DNA of 64,000 bases from Lachnospiraceae bacterium (GCA_900752065.1 CAADTT010000039.1:1-64000); one strand, 5' to 3'. Positions 42,985-52,550 are shown, numbered from the stretch's first letter. The notes: generated by a model from the sequence alone, not told the origin. A program made the numbers and translations.

Positions 42985-45171
42985 ATGCGGAAAAAGGAGA
43001 AGCCTATCCCCCGCCCCCAAAGGGAGGGCGTGGCCAGGACTCCTGTGATCATGCAGATGGAGGCGCTGGAGTGCGGAGCGGCGTCCCTGTGCATGGTGCT
43101 GGCATATTACAGGAAATGGGTGCCGTTAGAGCAGGTCCGGGCGGCCTGCGGCGTGTCCAGGGACGGGTCAAACGCAAAAAATATATATAAGGCCGCGGCA
43201 GGCTACGGCCTTTTGGCAAAGGCGTACCGCTACGAACCGGAGGCGCTGAAGGAGAAGGCGTCCTATCCCTGTATCCTCCACTGGGGCTTCAATCATTTCG
43301 TGGTCCTGAATGGCTTTGACCGCAGGGGGGCGGTGATCAACGATCCCGCCAGGGGCCGTGTTACCGTGAGCATGGAAGAATTTGATGAGAATTTCACAGG
43401 AATCTGCCTGTGCTTTGCGCCGGGGGAGGATTTCAGACCGGAGGGAAAGCCAAAGAGCATCCTGGACTTTGCATGGAAACGGCTTTCCGGGACGGGGACA
43501 GCGTTCTTTTTCGTGATACTGACAGCGGTGATCGGGGCGATCCTCGGCATGGTTTCCCCGGTGTTCTCCCGGGTGTTCCTGGACAGATTGCTGGAAGGGG
43601 ACAGGGGCGGATGGCTGCGGCTCTTTCTGGCGGGCATCTCGGCGGTCACCTTTCTGCAGATCGCCGTGGGCTGGATCAGGGGCGTGTATATGCTGAAGAT
43701 TCAGGGAAAGCTGGCGGTGGTGGCAAATGCGGAGTTTGTGTGGCATGTGCTGCGTCTTCCCGTGGAATTTTTCTCCCAGAGGATGGCGGGGGACATCGCC
43801 GCCAGGCAGCGGCTGAATCAGGACATTGCATCCCAGATGATCGGGATCTTCGCACCGCTTCTGCTGAACTTTATAATGATGATTTTTTACCTCATGATCA
43901 TGCTCAGGTACAGCCTCATCCTGACGCTGATCGGTGTGGTATCCATCCTGATCCATGTGGTATCCGCAAGAGTGATCTCGGAGAAACGGATGAATGTCAC
44001 ACGGGTGATGATGAGGGACCAGGGAAATCTGGAGGGTACGGCGTACACGGGGATCGAGATGATAGAAACCATCAAATCCAGCGGCGCGGACAATGGATTT
44101 TTTGAAAAATGGTCAGGGCTCCAGGCGTCCGTGAACACCCAGAAGGGAAAGTTTGCAAGGATTGACGGGCTCCTGGGAATGATTCCCGCCATGGCCTCCT
44201 CTCTGTCGGATATCCTGATCCTGGTGATCGGTGCATGGCTTGTGATGCAGGGGGAATTTACCATAGGTATGATCCTCGCCTTTCAGGGGTTTGTGCTGGC
44301 CTTTAAGGAGCCTGCGGTGCAGCTCGTCTCGGCGGGACAGAGCATCCAGGAGATGCGTGCGAATATGGAGCGTGTGGAGGATGTGATGGAGTATCCTACG
44401 GACATCGGTGACTGCGGGGAAGAGCTTTCGGAAGAAGGAGAGTATGACAAGCTGAACGGCGAGGTGGAGTTTCGGAATGTCTCTTTTGGATATTCCAGGC
44501 TGGAGGCGCCCCTGATTGAAAATTTCAGCTTTTCCCTGAAGCAGGGGCAGCGGGTGGCCCTGGTGGGTGCGTCGGGCTGCGGAAAGTCTACCATAGCAAA
44601 GCTGATCTCCGGGCTGTATGCCCCCTGGGAGGGAGAGATCCTGTTTGGAGGAAAGAAGGCTTCTGAGATCAACCATCAGGTTTTCACAGGCTCCCTTGCC
44701 GTGGTGGATCAGGAGATCATTCTCTTTGAGGATACGATCGCTAATAATATCAAAATGTGGGACTCCACCATTGAGGATTATGAGATGATTCTGGCGGCGA
44801 GAGACGCCCAGCTCCATGAGGATATCATGCAGCGGGAGGGTGGCTACCAGTACCGGATCCTGGAGGGCGGAAAGGATCTGTCGGGCGGACAGAGGCAGCG
44901 GCTGGAGATCGCCAGAGTGCTGGCCCAGGATCCGACGATCATTATCATGGATGAGGCGACCTCTGCACTGGATGCGAAGACGGAATATGATGTGATGAAC
45001 TCCATCCGGGACCGGGGGATCACCTGTATCGTGGTTGCCCACAGGCTTTCCACGATCCGTGACTGTGATGAGATCCTTGTGATGGAGAGAGGAAAGATCA
45101 AGGAGCGGGGTGTCCACGAGGAGCTGATGGCAAAAGGCGGACTGTACGCAAAGCTGGTGACAAGTGAGTAG
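42985..45171 (+). CDS. NHLM peptide exporter: C39 peptidase-ABC transporter
   Basis: 728 residues. N-terminal peptidase C39 domain: MEALECGAASLCMVLAYY with catalytic Cys30, the His in HWGFNHFVVLNGF, and Asp in INDPARGR. This domain cuts leaders after Gly-Gly. A six-helix ABC membrane domain (about 165-440) and an ATPase with Walker A GASGCGKST, LSGGQRQR signature and IIIMDEATSALD complete it. Together with the next gene it forms the NHLM export pair, and the double-glycine peptide at 38048 is the obvious substrate. Confidence 0.93.
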   Translation: MRKKEKPIPRPQREGVARTPVIMQMEALECGAASLCMVLAYYRKWVPLEQVRAACGVSRDGSNAKNIYKAAAGYGLLAKAYRYEPEALKEKASYPCILHWGFNHFVVLNGFDRRGAVINDPARGRVTVSMEEFDENFTGICLCFAPGEDFRPEGKPKSILDFAWKRLSGTGTAFFFVILTAVIGAILGMVSPVFSRVFLDRLLEGDRGGWLRLFLAGISAVTFLQIAVGWIRGVYMLKIQGKLAVVANAEFVWHVLRLPVEFFSQRMAGDIAARQRLNQDIASQMIGIFAPLLLNFIMMIFYLMIMLRYSLILTLIGVVSILIHVVSARVISEKRMNVTRVMMRDQGNLEGTAYTGIEMIETIKSSGADNGFFEKWSGLQASVNTQKGKFARIDGLLGMIPAMASSLSDILILVIGAWLVMQGEFTIGMILAFQGFVLAFKEPAVQLVSAGQSIQEMRANMERVEDVMEYPTDIGDCGEELSEEGEYDKLNGEVEFRNVSFGYSRLEAPLIENFSFSLKQGQRVALVGASGCGKSTIAKLISGLYAPWEGEILFGGKKASEINHQVFTGSLAVVDQEIILFEDTIANNIKMWDSTIEDYEMILAARDAQLHEDIMQREGGYQYRILEGGKDLSGGQRQRLEIARVLAQDPTIIIMDEATSALDAKTEYDVMNSIRDRGITCIVVAHRLSTIRDCDEILVMERGKIKERGVHEELMAKGGLYAKLVTSE

Positions 45172-45182
45172 GAGGCAGGAAG

Positions 45183-47366
45183 ATGGGCTGGTTTGACGAA
45201 CAGATAAAGCAGAAAGTAAAAAATGACGAGGCGGGATTTTCTGACGCGCTTTCCCAGCTTTCCGGCGTGGTGACAGGAAGGGAGCACACAGCGTCTATGG
45301 AGGATGAGCGCACCGTTACCATCGAGGCGGTGAGTCAGATCCTGAAATTTTACCATGTAAAGCCCCAGGAGATACCGGGCAGCTTAAAGGATATGAACAG
45401 CATCCTGGAATACCTGATGCGCCCCTCCGGCTTTATGCGGCGGACGGTCAGGCTGACGGGAAGCTGGTACAGGGATGCGATCGGTGCGATGCTCGGCACT
45501 TACAGAAAGAGCGGAAAGGCCGTCGCCGTCATTCCGGATGGTTCCCACGGCTATGTATTTATAGATGAGGAGACAGGGAAAAAGGTCAGGGTTACCAGGA
45601 AAAATGCCGGGCAGATCGCAGAGGAGGCGCTGTGCTTTTATAAGCCCCTGCCCCTTAAGCCTGTCAGCCGGAGGGAGCTGCTGACCTATGCGGCAGGCAC
45701 GCTTTCCGGCGGGGATTTTGCCGCCCTGTTCTTTGCGGCGGCAGCAGCAGCGCTGATCGGGCTGTTTACGCCCTATGGGAACAGCCTGATCTTCGGAAAC
45801 GCAGTGGGGACGGGAAAGATGAATGTGCTCATTTCCTGCGGGATTCTGCTGGCGGGCGTAGGGATCTCCACGGTGATGCTTTCCGCCATCCGGCGGCTGG
45901 TGATGGCGAAGATGAAGACCAAGATGGGGATTGCCGTGGAGAGCGCTGCTATGATGCGTGTGCTCACGCTTCCGACGGACTTTTTTCGGAAATACGGTGC
46001 GGGAGAGCTTGCCGGGAGGATCCAGGACATCGGCGGACTGTGTGGCGTCCTGCTGGAAATGGCCGTTGCCGCAGGTATGGCGCTGATCTTTCTGGCGGTA
46101 TACCTGGCGCAGATTTCTGTCTATGCGCTTGCATTGGTGCTTCCGGTACTTGTGATCCTGTTTCTGCTGATGGGGCATGCAGCGGCCCAGGCGGCAGTAC
46201 AGACGCGGCTGGGGCTTGAGAAGAGGGAGCTTTCAGCGAAGGAGAGCGGGCTGGTGTACGCCATGTTTTCCGGAATACAGAAGATCAAGCTCTCCGGGGC
46301 CGAGCGCAGGATGTTTGCGAGATGGGCGGGAAACTATGCGGAAAGGGGCGGGATGGAATACAACCCTCCGTTTTTTGTAAAGACAGAGCCTGTCATCCGC
46401 ATGGGGATCCTGCTGGCGGGAAATATCGTGATCTATTACCGGGCGATCCGATCAGGGATGAGCGCGGCGGACTATATGGCATTTTATGTGGCCTATGCGA
46501 TGCTGACAGGCGCGTTTTCTTCCCTGGCTGGGATGGCCGGGATATTCGCCCGGATCGCAGCCTGCTATGAGATGGTACGTCCGATCCTGGAGGAGACGCC
46601 GGAGGTGGCTGAGGAGAAAAAGGTGGTGACAAGGCTCAGTGGCGGCATAGAGCTGAACAACGTATCCTTCCGCTACCGGGAGGATATGCCCCTGATCCTT
46701 GACAATCTGTCCCTGAAGATCCGTCCGGGGCAGTATGTGGCGATCGTGGGCAGGACGGGCTGCGGCAAGTCCACGCTGATGCGACTGCTGCTGGGATTTG
46801 AGAAGCCCCAGAAGGGCGCTGTGTACTATGACGGAAAGGATCTTAGCGCGCTCGACCTGAAATCCCTGCGGCGCTTCATGGGTGTGGTTATGCAGAACGG
46901 AAAGATATTCCAGGGAGATATTTTTTCCAATATCACCATATCCGCACCGGAGCTGACCATGGAGCGAGCATGGGAGGCGGCCAAGATGGCAGGCATCGCA
47001 GACGATATCCGGCAGATGCCGATGGGCATGAATACCCTCATATCCGAGGGCGGCGGAGGCTTTTCCGGAGGACAGAAGCAGCGTCTGATGATCGCCAGGG
47101 CAGTGGCGGCCAAGCCGAGGATCCTGCTGTTTGACGAGGCCACCAGCGCGCTGGACAATCTCACCCAGAAGATCGTATCGGAGTCTCTGGATAAGCTAAA
47201 GTGTACCCGCATCGTGATTGCCCACCGCATCTCCACCATCCGCCAGTGCGACCGCATTGTGGTGCTGGACGGGGGACGGATCATAGAGGATGGCACCTAT
47301 GAGGAACTGACAGCAAAGCAGGGCGTTTTTGCGGAGCTGGTGGAAAGACAGAAAGTGGAGGCATAA
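45183..47366 (+). CDS. NHLM exporter: second ABC permease/ATPase
   Basis: 727 residues. An N-terminal domain of about 150 residues (MGWFDEQIKQKVKNDEAGFS, later GSHGYVFIDEETGKKV) has no peptidase Cys and is typical of the second NHLM ABC protein. Membrane domain about 165-450, ATPase with GRTGCGKST, FSGGQKQR and LLFDEATSALD. It starts 11 bases after the C39-ABC gene with an AGGAGG site. The two probably form a heterodimeric exporter. Confidence 0.92.
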   Translation: MGWFDEQIKQKVKNDEAGFSDALSQLSGVVTGREHTASMEDERTVTIEAVSQILKFYHVKPQEIPGSLKDMNSILEYLMRPSGFMRRTVRLTGSWYRDAIGAMLGTYRKSGKAVAVIPDGSHGYVFIDEETGKKVRVTRKNAGQIAEEALCFYKPLPLKPVSRRELLTYAAGTLSGGDFAALFFAAAAAALIGLFTPYGNSLIFGNAVGTGKMNVLISCGILLAGVGISTVMLSAIRRLVMAKMKTKMGIAVESAAMMRVLTLPTDFFRKYGAGELAGRIQDIGGLCGVLLEMAVAAGMALIFLAVYLAQISVYALALVLPVLVILFLLMGHAAAQAAVQTRLGLEKRELSAKESGLVYAMFSGIQKIKLSGAERRMFARWAGNYAERGGMEYNPPFFVKTEPVIRMGILLAGNIVIYYRAIRSGMSAADYMAFYVAYAMLTGAFSSLAGMAGIFARIAACYEMVRPILEETPEVAEEKKVVTRLSGGIELNNVSFRYREDMPLILDNLSLKIRPGQYVAIVGRTGCGKSTLMRLLLGFEKPQKGAVYYDGKDLSALDLKSLRRFMGVVMQNGKIFQGDIFSNITISAPELTMERAWEAAKMAGIADDIRQMPMGMNTLISEGGGGFSGGQKQRLMIARAVAAKPRILLFDEATSALDNLTQKIVSESLDKLKCTRIVIAHRISTIRQCDRIVVLDGGRIIEDGTYEELTAKQGVFAELVERQKVEA

Positions 47367-47371
47367 CAGCG

Positions 47372-48271
47372 ATGGAGGGGATACTTTACCAAGGAGAGAT
47401 CACTTTTTCACATAAGGAAAGGATCGAGGACATCCGGCACAGGAATGGACATGTGCTTTCTTCCCATGCGTTTCCTTCCCTCTGGCTGTGGAGAAAGCAG
47501 ATGGGGCTGCGCCTGTATCTGGAGGAGGAGCTTTTTTCTGTGAAGGCAGAAAAGTATGGGAAGAATACATGGTTTTTTCCCTGCGGCAGTGAGGAGCGAA
47601 AGCGGGCGTTTATCCGAAGCCATCAGGAGGAAGAGGAGTTTGCACTGTGTTATCTGGGAGAAGAGGATGTGCAGTTTCTGGAAAGACATTTCGGGGCGGT
47701 GTTTGAGATCAGCCCCGCGCCGGATGCAGCGGAATACATATATGACAGGAAAGAAATGGAGAATATTGCAGGGGGCAGATATTCCAATATGCGAAAGCAG
47801 ATCCATAAGCTCTTGAAAAGCTATCAGATGAGGGTGGAAAGGATTGACAGCCATAATCTGGAATACGCGATGAAGCTCCTTCGGGGAGGCTCCGTCCCTG
47901 TACATAAGCCGGGATATCATTTCCTGAGGGATGAGGGGCTCGCGGAGGAGGCGCTGCAGCACCGGGATATTCTGGGACTTTTCGGGGTACTGATCTATCT
48001 GGACGGGGAACCGAAAAGCTTTGCGATGGGGTTTGGGATTACGCCGGATACAGTAGACGGATGTATTGAGAGGCACGGCGGGGAGATCTCAGGGATCTCC
48101 TACCTGACTCAGAGAGAATTTTTCCTTTCGACTCCAAAGCAGTATCGTTTCATGAACGGGGAGGAAGACATGGGACTTCCCGGACTGCGCATCATGAAAC
48201 ACCATATGGCTCCGGTGCGGAAAAATGAAATCTGGGAAGCACGGTTAAAAAACAGAGAGGAAAGAGAATGA
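47372..48271 (+). CDS. DUF2156 (LPG-synthase C-terminal-like) protein
   Basis: 299 residues, soluble. Contains AAEYIYDRKEMENIAGGRYSNMRKQIHKLLK, the hallmark of DUF2156 proteins, which have two GNAT-like folds and are related to the aminoacyl-tRNA-using domain of lysyl-phosphatidylglycerol synthases. A role in moving an amino acid onto a lipid or peptide is possible. It starts 5 bases after the exporter gene and overlaps the MATE gene by ATGA, so it belongs to the cluster. Substrate unknown. Confidence 0.8.
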   Translation: MEGILYQGEITFSHKERIEDIRHRNGHVLSSHAFPSLWLWRKQMGLRLYLEEELFSVKAEKYGKNTWFFPCGSEERKRAFIRSHQEEEEFALCYLGEEDVQFLERHFGAVFEISPAPDAAEYIYDRKEMENIAGGRYSNMRKQIHKLLKSYQMRVERIDSHNLEYAMKLLRGGSVPVHKPGYHFLRDEGLAEEALQHRDILGLFGVLIYLDGEPKSFAMGFGITPDTVDGCIERHGGEISGISYLTQREFFLSTPKQYRFMNGEEDMGLPGLRIMKHHMAPVRKNEIWEARLKNREERE

Positions 48272-50004
48272 ACGAAAAGCAGGGCGATAAATTCACTGGG
48301 AAAATGTTTGGAAGGCTACTGATGCCCGCCGCTTCTGCGGCTTTGGGACAGGCATTTGCCGACATGGCAGATGCGATTGTGGTAGGACAGCAGATGGGAG
48401 CCACCGGTCTGGCGGTAATCAGCCTTTCCCTTCCGGTGTTCATGGGGATTAACGTGTTGGTGCAGGGGCTTGGGATCGGAGGTTCTGTAAAATATTCCAG
48501 ATATCTTGGAGAGGGTAAGGAGGAGAAAGCAGTCGCAGGCTTTAATCACATTCTGGCGGCAGCCTTATGTGTAAGTGTGCCGATGGCGGTCCTGGGAAAT
48601 CTATTTCTTGAGCCGCTGATGGCAGTGCTCGGCGTTTCCCGGGAGGACGGGCTGCTTTTTACAGCGAGCAGCAAATATGTACGGATCATCATCACAGGTA
48701 TGCCGATCCTCTTTGTATCCTGCATCTTAAATCATTATCTGAGGAATGATGGGAACCAGAAGCTTGCGAGCATGGGCTTTACGGTGGCAAATCTTTCCGA
48801 TGTGCTGATGAATATCCTCTTCGTGCTGGTACTGGGAAAGGGGGCGGCAGGGGCGGCCATGTCCACTGTGCTGGGACAGGCTTTGGCTGTCCTGCTCTAC
48901 CTTCCGGGTATTCTGGGCAAAAGGAATACCCTGAGAATCAGGCCTTCCGGTATAGACCTGCGCGAGGTGTGGGAGTGCTTCCGGACAGGATTCGCTACCT
49001 CTGTGCAGTATATCTGGCAGCTTATTTTCCTGCTGATCATGAACCATACCCTGATGAACTACAGCGGTGACACGGGAGTAGCCGTATTTGATATTGTTCA
49101 GAACATATCTTATCTCATACTTTACCTGTATGACGGCACGGTCAAGGCGATGCAGCCGCTGATCAGTACCTACTGTGGTGAGCAGAATGAAGTGGGGCTG
49201 CACACGATAAAGAGGATGGGAATGCGCAGCGGTACGATCGCCGGTCTGGTAGCTGTGACGCTGCTTAGTATCTTTTCCATACCCATGTGCCGGATATTCG
49301 GGATCACGGAGCCCGGTATGCTGCAGCTTGGAAGCGCGGCAATCCATATCTACTGCCTGGGCGCTTTATTTGGGGGAATCAATACCATCATCGAAGGCTT
49401 TTATCAGTCCTGTGAAGATGAAAAGCCCGCCTTTCTCATGGCTACCTTAAGAGGAGCTGCGGTGCTGATCCCATGTTCCCTTATCTTTGCGCCGCTGGGT
49501 ATTGAAGTGCTCTGGTTTTTGTTTCCGGCAACAGAAGCCGTGTCTCTGCTGATATTCCGGATATGGATAAGGCACAGGAAGGAAAAATCCTTTGACCAGG
49601 AACGGATATTCCGAAGAACCATTGAAAACAGCAATGAGGATATGGGAGAGATGCTTCAGGAAGTGGAGGCGTTCTGTGAGAAATGGAAGGCCAGTATGAA
49701 ACAGACCTTTTTTGTGACCATGACGGTGGAGGAAATATGCTCCCTGATCATCTCAAAGGCGTTTGGATGTGACAATAAAGGTTATATCGAGGTTACGTTG
49801 ATCGCCTTACAGGACGGAGAGTTTGAACTGCATATCCGAGATAATGCGAGTATTTTTAATCCCTTTTCCATGGAAACGAAACGGGTGAGCCGGGAAGGAG
49901 ATTACGATATGGATGCTATGGGAATGCTGGTCATCCGGCAAAAAGCGAAGGAATTCTATTACCGGCAATATCAGGGGTTCAATTCCCTGATTGTAAGGAT
50001 CTGA
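48268..50004 (+). CDS. MATE transporter fused to anti-sigma-type ATPase domain
   Basis: 578 residues. First 440 residues are a 12-helix MATE/MatE transporter (GQAFADMADAIVVGQQMGAT, VLGQALAVLLYLPGI). Residues about 455-578 are a HATPase_c_2-like domain: N box TVEEICSLII, IRDNASIFNPFS and a final GFNSLIVRI strand, degenerate in the glycine boxes. Such a domain is usually a free RsbW/SpoIIAB-type protein. It is followed directly by SpoIIE, RsbW-like and RsbV-like genes, so the fusion may tie transport to that partner switch. ATGA overlap with the previous gene. Confidence 0.85.
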   Translation: MNEKQGDKFTGKMFGRLLMPAASAALGQAFADMADAIVVGQQMGATGLAVISLSLPVFMGINVLVQGLGIGGSVKYSRYLGEGKEEKAVAGFNHILAAALCVSVPMAVLGNLFLEPLMAVLGVSREDGLLFTASSKYVRIIITGMPILFVSCILNHYLRNDGNQKLASMGFTVANLSDVLMNILFVLVLGKGAAGAAMSTVLGQALAVLLYLPGILGKRNTLRIRPSGIDLREVWECFRTGFATSVQYIWQLIFLLIMNHTLMNYSGDTGVAVFDIVQNISYLILYLYDGTVKAMQPLISTYCGEQNEVGLHTIKRMGMRSGTIAGLVAVTLLSIFSIPMCRIFGITEPGMLQLGSAAIHIYCLGALFGGINTIIEGFYQSCEDEKPAFLMATLRGAAVLIPCSLIFAPLGIEVLWFLFPATEAVSLLIFRIWIRHRKEKSFDQERIFRRTIENSNEDMGEMLQEVEAFCEKWKASMKQTFFVTMTVEEICSLIISKAFGCDNKGYIEVTLIALQDGEFELHIRDNASIFNPFSMETKRVSREGDYDMDAMGMLVIRQKAKEFYYRQYQGFNSLIVRI

Positions 50005-50020
50005 GAGGAGGAAAGGAAAT

Positions 50021-51718
50021 ATGAAGATATCACTGCGGATTAAGACGGTATGCGCCACACTGGCCGCGGCATTGATCCTGATGGCAATAGCCGTGAATAT
50101 CAGTTATCAGGTCTATTCTAATACGATTTATGAGCAGTATGAGACAACGACGATGAATCTCGCAAAAACCGTAGCTGTAACGATAGATGCCGGAAAGATG
50201 AAAGTGCTGAGAGATCAGGTGATGGAAATATACCGGGATATCTGTGAGGAAAGCGGCGGAGTTCCGGATTTTGAAAACTTTACGGATACAGACTGGGAAA
50301 TGTATTATGCCAGGTATGAACGGGTGGAAAAGATACCGGAGTACCAGGAAATCCTGGAGCTTCTGCACAAGTTCAGCAATGCAAACGACGTACAGTCCAT
50401 CTATGTCGGATATCTGGACGTGGAGACAAGAAAAGGCGTTTATATTGCAGATGGTTCCATTCAGACAGAGCCCTGTCTTACAGGTGCCTGTGATCCCCTC
50501 AGTGAGGAGAATGCGAAGCAGATCATGCGGGGTGAGTACGATTTTCCGGCCTATATCACTAATTATGAGGAATACGGATGGCTGTGCTCGGCAGGAGTAG
50601 GGATTGTTGACGAAAGCGGAAAGATGGTAGGAACGGCAACGGTCGATGTATCCATGGATGAGATCATGCAGAACCGTCAGGATTTTCTGGTAAAGCTGTG
50701 TCTCGTTCTTTCGGGCATCACGCTGGGAATCCTACTGTTAATACTGTTTGCGATTAATAAGGTCCTGCTGGTTCCAATCAACAGTCTGGCACGGGCGGCG
50801 GCTTCTTTTGTGTCCGATAAGGAGAAGGGAGGAACGGATAAAGTACAGTCGGCAATCTCACGGTTGGCGATCCATACAGGGGACGAAATAGAAAATCTCA
50901 GCGAATCCGTCAAAAAGATGGAGATAGAGATTAACGAATATATTGATAATCTGACGGCGGTGACAGCGGAGAAGGAACGTATGGGAGCTGAGCTGAACGT
51001 GGCGACCCAGATCCAGGCGTCCATGCTGCCCTGTATTTTCCCGGCATTTCCTGACAGGAAAGAGTTTGATATCTATGCCACGATGGAGCCGGCGAAGGAA
51101 GTGGGAGGCGACTTTTATGATTTCTTCCTGGTAGACAACGACCATATCGCAATGGTGATGGCTGACGTGTCAGGAAAAGGAGTTCCCGCCGCCCTGTTCA
51201 TGGTGATCGCAAAAACGCTGCTGAAAAATTCCGCACAGGGAGGCATGCCGCCTGAGAAGGTGCTGGAAAAGGTAAATAACCAGCTCTGTGAAAATAATGA
51301 TGCGGAAATGTTTGTGACGGTGTGGCTTGGTATCATGGAAATCTCCACCGGAAAGATGGTGTGTGCAAATGCCGGACATGAATATCCCGCAGTCCGGCGG
51401 GCAGACGGAGCGTATGAGCTTCTCCGCGATAAGCACGGCTTCGTGCTGGCAGGCATGGAGGGGGCCAGATACCGGGGCTATGAGCTTACGCTAAATCCGG
51501 GAGACTGTATTTTCGTGTACACGGACGGCGTTCCGGAGGCAACGAATGCATCCAATGAGCTTTTCGGAACGAATCGAATGCTTGCTGCGCTGAACAGAGG
51601 CAGAGGAAAGGGATGTCAGGAGCTTCTGGGAACAGTCCGCAGGGAGATCCAGGATTTTGTGGGCGGTGCACCGCAGTTTGACGATATCACGATGCTTTCT
51701 TTAGAATACAGAGGATAG
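50021..51718 (+). CDS. Membrane SpoIIE-type PP2C phosphatase with extracellular sensor
   Basis: 565 residues. Membrane helix 1 (about 7-28), extracellular sensor of about 190 residues (30-222), membrane helix 2 (about 224-246), a HAMP linker, a coiled helix and a SpoIIE/RsbU phosphatase (about 345-565) with PAKEVGGDFYDFF, MADVSGKGVPAALFM and YTDGVPEA, the metal Asp residues all present. It should dephosphorylate the STAS protein encoded at 52254 in response to an outside signal. GAGGAGG precedes the ATG. Confidence 0.9.
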   Translation: MKISLRIKTVCATLAAALILMAIAVNISYQVYSNTIYEQYETTTMNLAKTVAVTIDAGKMKVLRDQVMEIYRDICEESGGVPDFENFTDTDWEMYYARYERVEKIPEYQEILELLHKFSNANDVQSIYVGYLDVETRKGVYIADGSIQTEPCLTGACDPLSEENAKQIMRGEYDFPAYITNYEEYGWLCSAGVGIVDESGKMVGTATVDVSMDEIMQNRQDFLVKLCLVLSGITLGILLLILFAINKVLLVPINSLARAAASFVSDKEKGGTDKVQSAISRLAIHTGDEIENLSESVKKMEIEINEYIDNLTAVTAEKERMGAELNVATQIQASMLPCIFPAFPDRKEFDIYATMEPAKEVGGDFYDFFLVDNDHIAMVMADVSGKGVPAALFMVIAKTLLKNSAQGGMPPEKVLEKVNNQLCENNDAEMFVTVWLGIMEISTGKMVCANAGHEYPAVRRADGAYELLRDKHGFVLAGMEGARYRGYELTLNPGDCIFVYTDGVPEATNASNELFGTNRMLAALNRGRGKGCQELLGTVRREIQDFVGGAPQFDDITMLSLEYRG

Positions 51719-51730
51719 GGGGGTGACAGT

Positions 51731-52153
51731 ATGGCAAAAAGAATAATTCCGGCAAAGACAGAATGTCTGGATGAGGTATTGGCATTTGTGGAGGAGCAGT
51801 TGGAAGCGTATAAATGCCCTATGAAAATAAGGATACAGATCGCCGTGGCAGTGGAAGAAATTTTTGTAAATATTGCACATTATGCATATGAGAAGGGAGA
51901 AGGAGATGCTGCGATACAGGTGGAAGCGGCAGGAAAGCCGGTACAGGTTGCCATCACTTTCAGCGATGGGGGAATCCCGTATAATCCACTGTCCCGTGCA
52001 GAACCGGATATCACCCTTTCCGCAGAAGAAAGAGGAATCGGGGGACTGGGGATCTATCTTGTAAAAAAGAGCATGGATGATGTGGACTATGAATACAGAG
52101 ACGGGAAAAATATCCTTACAATAAAAAAGATTCTGGAGATGTCGGAAAAATAA
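51731..52153 (+). CDS. RsbW/SpoIIAB-like ATP-binding protein
   Basis: 140 residues, a single HATPase_c_2 domain. N box AVEEIFVNIAHYAY, DGG box FSDGGIPYNP, and ERGIGGLGIYLVKKSMDDV lid. Expected to be a protein kinase for the STAS antagonist and to hold a partner protein. 12 bases after the SpoIIE gene. The usual partner would be a sigma factor, but no sigma gene lies here, so the output may be the synthetase or transport machinery, or a sigma factor elsewhere. Confidence 0.88.
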   Translation: MAKRIIPAKTECLDEVLAFVEEQLEAYKCPMKIRIQIAVAVEEIFVNIAHYAYEKGEGDAAIQVEAAGKPVQVAITFSDGGIPYNPLSRAEPDITLSAEERGIGGLGIYLVKKSMDDVDYEYRDGKNILTIKKILEMSEK

Positions 52154-52253
52154 AGGTTCCGGAGTGAGTCATGGGGCGTCAGATCTGCAAGGCGGCAGGA
52201 CCGAATGCGGAAGCCTGCCCGCAGAAAAAAAAGAAAAACAGGAGGAAAACAGG

Positions 52254-52550
52254 ATGGAAATCAGAAAAACACAGGAGGGAAGCACACTTACAATCGCACT
52301 GGTGGGAAGGCTGGATACGACCACGGCCCCCAGGCTGGAGGCGGAGCTGAAGACAGGGATCGGTGGAGTGATGGAGCTGATCTTTGATTTTGCAGAGCTG
52401 GAGTACATTTCATCTGCGGGACTGCGGGTGATCCTGTCGGCACAGAAGGTTATGAACAGGCAGGGCAGCATGGTCATCCGGAATGTGAACGAAAACGTGA
52501 TGGAAGTCTTTGAAGTGACAGGGTTTGTGGATATCCTGACGATAGAGTAA
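52254..52550 (+). CDS. STAS-domain anti-anti-sigma-type protein (RsbV/SpoIIAA-like)
   Basis: 98 residues from ATG 52254, behind CAGGAGG. An ATG at 52164 in frame would add a tail with no family match and is rejected. STAS fold with LVGRLDTTTAPRLE and the phospho-site motif EYISSAGLRVI; by alignment with RsbV the acceptor is Ser53. It completes a phosphatase-kinase-antagonist trio. The reading frame after its stop continues into a decayed small-toxin sequence (TAYIGDKQK). Confidence 0.88.
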   Translation: MEIRKTQEGSTLTIALVGRLDTTTAPRLEAELKTGIGGVMELIFDFAELEYISSAGLRVILSAQKVMNRQGSMVIRNVNENVMEVFEVTGFVDILTIE

